19,175 nt of DNA from JANXSF01 sp043755435 (GTDB lineage Bacteria; Acidobacteriota; Terriglobia; Bryobacterales; Bryobacteraceae), in the NCBI GenBank assembly GCA_043755435.1, contig JAYUSZ010000427.1:1-19175 (forward strand), in the 5' to 3' direction. Below are positions 13,497-19,175 of the stretch, one piece after another (within the stretch, counting starts at the first letter, position 1; each line of letters starts with the position of its first letter). Both the position numbers and the translations under genes were made by a program. The notes below the pieces were generated by a model, which worked only from the letters and a program-made list of their open reading frames with translations, was not told the origin of the DNA and made no database searches.

Positions 13497-14183
13497 CTAC
13501 CGCAATTCCCCCACCCTATGCAGCTTCATCAAATTCGTCGTCCCTGCCCGCCCAATCGGCTGCCCCGCCACCATCACCACTAAATCACGAATCTTCATCC
13601 AATTCCGGTCCAGCAACATCCGGTCCATCTGCGCCAGCATCTCATCCGTCGTACTCACCATCGGTGCCACAATCGCCCGCACTCCGAACACTGGCGAAAG
13701 TTGCCGCGCCACCGCCTCCGAACTTGTAAATGCGTAAATCGGCACCGGCGGCCTGTACCTCGCAATCAGTCGCGCCGTCGACCCCGTTGCCGTAAACACC
13801 GCAATCGCCGAAACTCCCGCTGTCCTCGCCGTATGATATGCCCCATCTGCAATCATCTCCGCCACCGATGGCGATGCTCGCAACGGCAATTTCTGGAACC
13901 CGCGATCCTTCAGCGAGACCTCCGCTTCCACCGCAATGCGCGCCATCATCTTCACGCTTTCCACCGGATACTTCCCCGCCCCGGTCTCCGCCGACAACAT
14001 CACCGCATCCGTTCCATCGTAAATAGCGTTGGCAATATCACTCACCTCAGCACGCGTCGGCACCGGACTTTCAATCATCGATTCCAACATCTGCGTCGCA
14101 GTAATCACGAACTTTCCATGCTGCCGCGCCCGTTCAATAATCGACTTCTGAATAAACGGCACCTTCTCCAGCGCCATCTCCAC
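13386..14183 (-). repeat. Right copy of the ~0.8-kb direct repeat (3' half of intact pyk and flank)
   Basis: This is the partner of 4421-5234 in the same orientation. It comprises the 3' half of the complete pyk and about 110 bases past its stop, including the shared AACATCCAGGGGGATCCGCG. The copy contains neither the 13-base insertion nor the 12-base deletion of the left copy, so its frame is intact. Under an integration model this half would be the element-borne 3' end. Confidence 0.85.
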
Positions 14184-14921
14184 ACCCAAATCTCCGCGAG
14201 CCACCATCACCCCGTCTGTCTCTTCCAGAATCGCGTTCAACTGTTCCCAAGCTTCGGGCTTTTCAATTTTCGCGATGATCGGAAACGTCTTTTCTTTTTC
14301 CTCAAGATAAAGCCGCAACCGCACCAGGTCCGCCGGCTTGCGCACAAAACTCAGCGCGATGAAATCAATATCCTGCGTAATGAAAAACGCCAGGTCCGCC
14401 ATATCTTTCTTGGTTAACGACGGGGCACTCACAGCAACACCAGGCAAATTGATCCCTTTGTTGTTGCCAATCCAACCACCCAAAACCACTTCGTGGTGCG
14501 CGCTCAATCCGTCAGATTTCAGAACGCGCAGTTCAACCGTGCCATCAGCAAGAAGCACCCTGTCGCCCGGCTGCACATCGGTTGCAAATTGCGAATAACC
14601 AGTGCAGGCCCTTTGCGCATTGCCCACAACCGTTGTATCCGTTGTAATTTCAAATGCGCTTCCAGTTTCCAGATAGGCTTTGCCTTCTTCAAACTTCCCC
14701 AGCCGGATCTTCGGCCCCTGCAAATCCACCAGGATTCCCGCAGACCGGCCATACATTTTTGTTACTTCTCGAATCCGCGCCACCTGACGCGCGTGATCGG
14801 CGTGTGTTCCGTGCGAAGCGTTCAGACGAAACAGGTCAACGCCCGCGTCCAAAAGTTTTGTGACAATTTCATCAGTGTCGCTGGAAGGTCCAAGGGTTGC
14901 AACGATTTTGGTTGTTCTCAT
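13497..14921 (-). CDS. pyk: Pyruvate kinase
   Basis: A 474-residue enzyme of full length that converts phosphoenolpyruvate and ADP to pyruvate and ATP at the end of glycolysis. Motifs in order: TKIVATLGPSS (3-13), FRLNASHG (32-39, the RxNxS substrate loop), the B domain after VDLQGPKIRLG, IIAKIEKPEAW with the catalytic Lys, GVMVARGDLGVEM with the metal ligands, FVITATQMLESM with the catalytic Thr, and the regulatory C-domain ending HRVGELR. All key residues are present. The start is ATG 14921, but the leader just upstream is C-rich with no Shine-Dalgarno sequence. Its 3' half is duplicated at 4547-5234. It is divergent from ftsK. Confidence 0.97.
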   Translation of the reverse strand: MRTTKIVATLGPSSDTDEIVTKLLDAGVDLFRLNASHGTHADHARQVARIREVTKMYGRSAGILVDLQGPKIRLGKFEEGKAYLETGSAFEITTDTTVVGNAQRACTGYSQFATDVQPGDRVLLADGTVELRVLKSDGLSAHHEVVLGGWIGNNKGINLPGVAVSAPSLTKKDMADLAFFITQDIDFIALSFVRKPADLVRLRLYLEEKEKTFPIIAKIEKPEAWEQLNAILEETDGVMVARGDLGVEMALEKVPFIQKSIIERARQHGKFVITATQMLESMIESPVPTRAEVSDIANAIYDGTDAVMLSAETGAGKYPVESVKMMARIAVEAEVSLKDRGFQKLPLRASPSVAEMIADGAYHTARTAGVSAIAVFTATGSTARLIARYRPPVPIYAFTSSEAVARQLSPVFGVRAIVAPMVSTTDEMLAQMDRMLLDRNWMKIRDLVVMVAGQPIGRAGTTNLMKLHRVGELR

Positions 14922-15060
14922 GTGTGTTTGGGGGGGCAGGCTGCCTAGCCTTGCAGTCGGACGTCAGAGTCCGGCTTGCCACCCATCTATTATGCCAGTC
15001 GAAACGCCTCGATTTTCTGACATAATAAAAATACCCTAGCTACGTGGCTATATTGCCCGT

Positions 15061-17505
15061 ATGAAATTATTAACACCCACCGCAAGGCCCAGATTGAATG
15101 AGGTCATAGGCATCGTATTGTTCTTTGCCGCTCTGGCCATGCTGGTGGCCTATGCCACCTACCAGCCGTGGGACCCTTCGTGGAACACGGCCACTCATCT
15201 AAAGGCTCAAAATAAGATAGGTCGCCCCGGTGCCATCTTCGCCGATTTCACCTTCACCCTCTTCGGACTCTCGGCGTTGCTCATCCCCATCCTGGTATTT
15301 GTCATCGCTTGGAAATGGTTCCGCTCCGATCCGGTCGAAGCTCCTTGGGCCCGCTTCATCGGTTGGGTAACTCTCTTCCTTTGCGCCTCAACCTTGCTGG
15401 GTCTGGGTCCTGAATGGCGGCTCTTCGCTGGTAATGTTCTCGCAGGAGGTTTGCTCGGTTTAGCAACTTCTGGATACCTGGAGGAATCGCTCAACCTAAC
15501 CGGATCGCTGATGGTCGTCAGTCTGGCCACCATCATTTCGCTTTATCTCATTTCGACATTCACACTGACAAAGCTCGAAAGCTGGTTTGCAAAACCCATT
15601 GCCTGGCTTCAATCTTTAGGAGCCCGCTGGACCGCATGGCGTCAGGAACGTCGTGAACAAAAGGCCGAACGCGCCGCCATCAAAGCTGCTGAAAAGGCCG
15701 AAGCCCTGAAATTGGAAAAGGAAGAAAAGCGTAATAACCGCCGCCGCAAGAAAGACGAATTATTTGCCGGCGCTGACGACGATTCCGAAGTTGTCCCCAT
15801 GGCGCGAGCCGCCGCAGCCGCAGTTGGAGGTATTGACGATATCCCAATTCGCGAAACACTCCCCTGGGAAACGCCAACATCCGTATCCGCTGAAGATGTC
15901 GATCACGACATCCCAATCCGCGTGCTGGCCGACATGGATCCGCCCAGTCAACAAACCGTCCTTCCACCTGCTCCGTTGCCTTCCGCCGAGCCTACCAAAA
16001 AGAAACGAGGCACGCCGACTTTTCTAATGCCTTCCACCCGCCTGCTTACCGAACCAGCAGAGCGCAGTCCTTATGACGAACAGGAATTGAAAGAAACCGC
16101 CGGCCGCATCAAAGCGAAGTTTGAAGAGTTCAACGTTCTTGGATCCGTCGTACAAATCAATCCCGGTCCGGTCGTCACAACGTTTGAGTACAAACCCGAA
16201 GCCGGTATCAAGTACAGCCGCATCACAAATCTGAACGAAGACTTGTGTTTAGGCCTGCAAGCCGAAAGCGTCTTGATCGAACGCATCCCCGGCAAGCCGA
16301 CTGTTGGAATTGAAGTCCCCAATACCAAGCGCGAAGTCATCAGCCTTCGCCAAGTTCTGGAAAGTGACGAGTTCAACAACTCCCCCTCCAAGCTAACCAT
16401 TTCGCTAGGTAAAGACATCAGCGGACGCATCAAAGTGGCGACCCTGGAAACCATGCCGCACTTGCTGATAGCAGGTTCTACTGGCGCCGGAAAAAGCGTG
16501 ATGCTCAACAGCCTCATCATGTCCATCCTATACAAGGCGACTCCCGATGAAGTTCGCATGATCATGGTGGATCCCAAGAAATTGGAATTGGGCCTGTACG
16601 AAGGGATTCCGCATCTTCTGACTCCTGTGATCACAGATGCTAAAAAAGCTACCTATGCATTGCGCAACGCCGTTTTAGAAATGGAACGTCGCTTGAAGTT
16701 ACTTGCCGCGCAGCAGGTTCGCAATATCGACCAATACAATAAAAAGATCCGGCAGATCATCACCACGCCGCGCAGTTTGTTTGAAGAAGAACACAACGCT
16801 CCGGAGTTGGAAGAGCTCAAGCCGCTTCCGTACATCTTGATTTTGATTGACGAGTTGGCCGACTTAATGATGTTGGAACGCGCCGGTGTTGAAGAAAGCG
16901 TAACTCGACTCGCTCAAATGGCACGCGCAGTTGGAATGCATTTGGTGCTGGCAACGCAGCGGCCTTCGGTGGATGTGATCACCGGCTTGATCAAAGCGAA
17001 TTTCCCAGCTCGCATCAGTTTCCGCGTAGCAACTCGGGTTGATAGTCGAACCATTCTTGACGTGATGGGTGCCGATCATCTTCTGGGAAAAGGCGACATG
17101 TTGTTTCTGCCTCCCGGTTCATCGCGATTAATTCGAGTCCACGGAGCGTATGTAAGCGAAGACGAAACCCAAAAGGTTGTGGAGTTCTGGAAATCGCAAG
17201 CTGAACCCGATTACGATCAAAGCTTCCTAGTGGCTCCGCCGAGCGATGATATTGACGAACCAGCAGAAGTGGTGGACGGTCAGGAAGATCCCATGTATCA
17301 CGATGCAGTCCGCGTGATTCTGGAAGTTGGCAAAGCTTCGACATCGGTTCTGCAACGGCGATTGAAACTCGGCTATGGCAGGGCCGCTCGAATTCTGGAC
17401 ATGATGCAGCGCGAAGGAATCATCAGCCCACCCGATGGATCGAAAGCTCGCGAAGTCTTGAAAAAGCCTGACTGGTTATACGAGATTGAAGCACAATTGA
17501 AGTAA
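15061..17505 (+). CDS. ftsK: DNA translocase FtsK
   Basis: An 814-residue septal DNA pump that moves chromosome ends and activates dimer resolution. Residues 1-190 hold four membrane helices (from GIVLFFAALAMLVAYATY to ATIISLYLISTF). A charged, Ala/Lys/Glu-rich linker covers about 190-330. The motor follows, with the VVQINPGPVVTTFEY beta-domain segment, Walker A AGSTGAGKSV (about 471-480), ILILIDELADLMML (Walker B) and LATQRPSVDVITGLIKANFP. Residues 745-814 are the winged-helix gamma domain that reads polar DNA motifs (VILEVGKASTSVLQRRLKLGYGRA region). The linker is short compared with E. coli FtsK and the overall length is typical of SpoIIIE-like forms. TAA is followed directly by the amidase GTG. 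Confidence 0.96.
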   Translation: MKLLTPTARPRLNEVIGIVLFFAALAMLVAYATYQPWDPSWNTATHLKAQNKIGRPGAIFADFTFTLFGLSALLIPILVFVIAWKWFRSDPVEAPWARFIGWVTLFLCASTLLGLGPEWRLFAGNVLAGGLLGLATSGYLEESLNLTGSLMVVSLATIISLYLISTFTLTKLESWFAKPIAWLQSLGARWTAWRQERREQKAERAAIKAAEKAEALKLEKEEKRNNRRRKKDELFAGADDDSEVVPMARAAAAAVGGIDDIPIRETLPWETPTSVSAEDVDHDIPIRVLADMDPPSQQTVLPPAPLPSAEPTKKKRGTPTFLMPSTRLLTEPAERSPYDEQELKETAGRIKAKFEEFNVLGSVVQINPGPVVTTFEYKPEAGIKYSRITNLNEDLCLGLQAESVLIERIPGKPTVGIEVPNTKREVISLRQVLESDEFNNSPSKLTISLGKDISGRIKVATLETMPHLLIAGSTGAGKSVMLNSLIMSILYKATPDEVRMIMVDPKKLELGLYEGIPHLLTPVITDAKKATYALRNAVLEMERRLKLLAAQQVRNIDQYNKKIRQIITTPRSLFEEEHNAPELEELKPLPYILILIDELADLMMLERAGVEESVTRLAQMARAVGMHLVLATQRPSVDVITGLIKANFPARISFRVATRVDSRTILDVMGADHLLGKGDMLFLPPGSSRLIRVHGAYVSEDETQKVVEFWKSQAEPDYDQSFLVAPPSDDIDEPAEVVDGQEDPMYHDAVRVILEVGKASTSVLQRRLKLGYGRAARILDMMQREGIISPPDGSKAREVLKKPDWLYEIEAQLK

Positions 17506-18822
17506 GTGATCAACGAACTTTGCTACCTCGACGCACGGGAACAAGCAAGGCTTCTCCGGCAACGGAGCATTTCCGCTGTGGAATTGACCGTAGCGCATCT
17601 GGATCAGATAGCCAAGTTGAATCCGCAATTGAATGCGATTATTACTCTAACCTCCGATAGAGCACTTCAGCGTGCGAAACAATTGGACAGCGGCGAATTT
17701 GCTGGGGCCTTGCATGGACTGCCGGTTGTCCATAAAGATTTGTTCGATACTGCGGGTATTCGAACCACATATGGATCGAAGCTCTACGAGCATCACATTC
17801 CTAAACAAGATTGCCTCATGGTGAAACGCATAGAAGCCGCTGGAGCCATCTGTCTGGGAAAATCGAACACTCCAGAATTTGGAGCAGGCTCGCAAACGTT
17901 CAACGAAATTTTCGGAGCAACGCGAAATCCATACGATCCTTCCAAAACCTGCGGCGGTAGCAGCGGCGGTTCAGCAGTAGCATTGGTCACTGGAATGGCT
18001 GCGCTGGCCAATGGAACGGATTTAGGTGGCTCGCTAAGAAACCCAGCCAGCTTTTGTGGAGTGGTCGGGCTTCGTCCTTCATTTGACCCCTTCCGAGGAT
18101 TTCCTTTGGACGTCGATGGGCCAATGGGGCGGACGGTGGAAGATGTGGTATTGCTGCTCTCGGTGATTACCAAGACCGAATTTTCGCCGCTCGATTCGAA
18201 CTTGAAGGGTCTGCGAGTAGCTTGGTTTACGAATCTGGATGGCATTCCGTTTGAACCAGAAATATTGCAGGTGGTAAATTCCCGACGGAAAACATTCGAG
18301 GCCATGGGTTGTTTAGTGGAAGATGCAGAACCAGATTTCAATGGAGCCGATGAATCTTTTCGAATCCTGCGCGCCTGGAATTCAGCGTCAAAACATGCTG
18401 ACCGGGTGGCATTTCTTAAGGCCACTTTGGCGAAAGAAGTGGAGCGCGGTTTGGCGCTGACCGAAGCAGAAGTGGAACGGGCTAAGAAATTGCAATCAGA
18501 ACTTCGTCATCGCGTTGGAGTTTTCTTTGAGCGATTCGATGCATTCGTTTTGCCCACAGTTCAGGTGCTTCCTTTTGCAGTGGAACAACCCTTTGTGACC
18601 GAGATTAATGGCATCGCACTTGAGACGTATATTGACTGGATGAAGTCTTGCTATTACATTTCAGCAACCGGGCATCCGGCAATTTCCGTGCCGGCCGGAT
18701 TTTCGGAAAGTGGCTTGCCAATCGGCTTGCAAATTGTGGGCAAACATCAAGGGGAACGGCGGTTGCTGGAAATCGCTTATGGATTCGAGCAGGCTGCTGG
18801 AGTGCGGCGTGGAAAATGGTGA
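17506..18822 (+). CDS. Amidase-signature family hydrolase
   Basis: A 438-residue serine amidase with the full Ser-cisSer-Lys triad: Lys77 in PVVHKDLF, the cis-Ser near 152 in CGGSSGGSA, and nucleophile Ser176 in DLGGSLRNPASFCG. Such enzymes cleave amide bonds in varied substrates. It begins with GTG immediately after the ftsK TAA, so the two are probably co-translated, and truB follows 5 bases after its stop. It could be mistaken for GatA of the tRNA-dependent amidotransferase, but no gatB or gatC gene is adjacent and the sequence after the nucleophile (GLRPSFDPFRGFP) differs from typical GatA. The substrate cannot be read from the sequence. Confidence 0.9.
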   Translation: MINELCYLDAREQARLLRQRSISAVELTVAHLDQIAKLNPQLNAIITLTSDRALQRAKQLDSGEFAGALHGLPVVHKDLFDTAGIRTTYGSKLYEHHIPKQDCLMVKRIEAAGAICLGKSNTPEFGAGSQTFNEIFGATRNPYDPSKTCGGSSGGSAVALVTGMAALANGTDLGGSLRNPASFCGVVGLRPSFDPFRGFPLDVDGPMGRTVEDVVLLLSVITKTEFSPLDSNLKGLRVAWFTNLDGIPFEPEILQVVNSRRKTFEAMGCLVEDAEPDFNGADESFRILRAWNSASKHADRVAFLKATLAKEVERGLALTEAEVERAKKLQSELRHRVGVFFERFDAFVLPTVQVLPFAVEQPFVTEINGIALETYIDWMKSCYYISATGHPAISVPAGFSESGLPIGLQIVGKHQGERRLLEIAYGFEQAAGVRRGKW

Positions 18823-18827
18823 ATAAC

Positions 18828-19175
18828 ATGGACGGGGTGATCGTAGTCGATAAACCACAAGGGTGGACGTCGCACGATGTGGTGGGCAAAATGAGGCGGC
18901 TGGCGGGAACCAAACGCGTTGGACATTTGGGTACATTGGATCCGCTGGCCACCGGAGTGCTCCCGTTAGTCGTGAATCAGGCAACTCGATTGAGCCAGTT
19001 TTTCGTACGCGTGGAAAAAGTCTATCTGGCGACGGTGATTCTTGGTCAGGCCACTGATTCCTACGATGCTGAAGGCGAGGCAACCGGTCCATTTCAAGTT
19101 ACCAATTTCTCAGCAGAACAGATCGAAGTTGCTCTCAGCAAATTTCGTGGAACCATCGACCAGATGCCGCCCCAG
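18828..19175 (+). CDS. truB: tRNA pseudouridine-55 synthase TruB (5' part)
   Basis: The first 116 codons, cut by the window end. TruB converts uridine 55 of the tRNA T-loop to pseudouridine. Visible motifs are VIVVDKPQGWTSHDVV (4-19) and KRVGHLGTLDPLATGVLPL (29-47), containing the catalytic Asp38. They are followed by ATRLSQFF and the KVYLATVILGQATDSYDAEGE segment. ATG 18828 gives the usual N-terminus; an in-frame GTG at 18819 overlaps the amidase stop and would add three residues. It is the third gene of the ftsK-amidase-truB run. No damage is seen in the available part. Confidence 0.96.
   Translation, partial: MDGVIVVDKPQGWTSHDVVGKMRRLAGTKRVGHLGTLDPLATGVLPLVVNQATRLSQFFVRVEKVYLATVILGQATDSYDAEGEATGPFQVTNFSAEQIEVALSKFRGTIDQMPPQ

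Noticed and set aside
13701..14417. Long open frame on the plus strand (238 codons) opposite pyk
   Set aside because: It lies wholly antisense to intact pyk, and its Arg/His-rich composition is the mirror of pyk codon use.
15037..15050. TAGCTACGTGGCTA near-palindrome just before ftsK as an operator
   Set aside because: Two mismatches and very short. Nothing else supports a regulator at this site.
1..19175. CRISPR arrays, tRNA or rRNA genes, complete insertion sequences
   Set aside because: No regularly spaced repeats, no cloverleaf-like segments, no transposase frames and no paired terminal repeats were recognised.

Overview
This looks like chromosomal DNA from a soil-type Gram-negative-like bacterium, and my best guess is Acidobacteriota. 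That is inferred from gene style only: multi-STAS partner-switching modules, toxin-antitoxin families such as UPF0175/DUF3368 and DUF433/DUF5615, and the ftsK-amidase-truB run. No rRNA or marker phylogeny is available here.

Region 1 (about 1-4356) is a regulatory module. A leftward operon encodes a shortened STAS protein, a GAF plus SpoIIE-type phosphatase, an RsbW-like anti-sigma kinase and an STAS anti-anti-sigma factor. Facing away from it is a GAF-type sigma-54 activator whose stop codon overlaps the start of another STAS protein. A good -24/-12 (sigma-54) promoter match lies in the divergent gap and points into the phosphatase/kinase operon. The activator therefore probably controls the partner-switching genes.

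Region 2 (about 4421-14183) is an accessory island of about 8.15 kb (5235-13385), flanked by two direct copies of the 3' end of pyruvate kinase. The complete pyk is at 13497-14921. A frameshifted 3' fragment of it lies at 4547-5234. This is the layout left by a single crossover of a circular element into pyk. The island holds remains of a tyrosine recombinase, missing its middle and with the nucleophile tyrosine codon replaced by a stop. It also holds a dense set of toxin-antitoxin modules: a ParD/CopG-like antitoxin with a truncated PIN toxin, a MazF/PemK pair, UPF0175 with a broken DUF3368 PIN toxin, higBA with a frameshifted toxin, and DUF433 separated from a damaged DUF5615 toxin by an apparently intact VapBC pair. 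Three larger genes complete the cargo: a membrane protein, a PIN-domain protein and, divergent from the latter, a 601-residue SIR2-domain protein that is the best defence-gene candidate.

Region 3 (13497-19175) is core genome: pyk leftward, then ftsK, an amidase-signature hydrolase and the start of truB packed rightward as an apparent operon.

No tRNA, rRNA, CRISPR array or complete insertion sequence was recognised.
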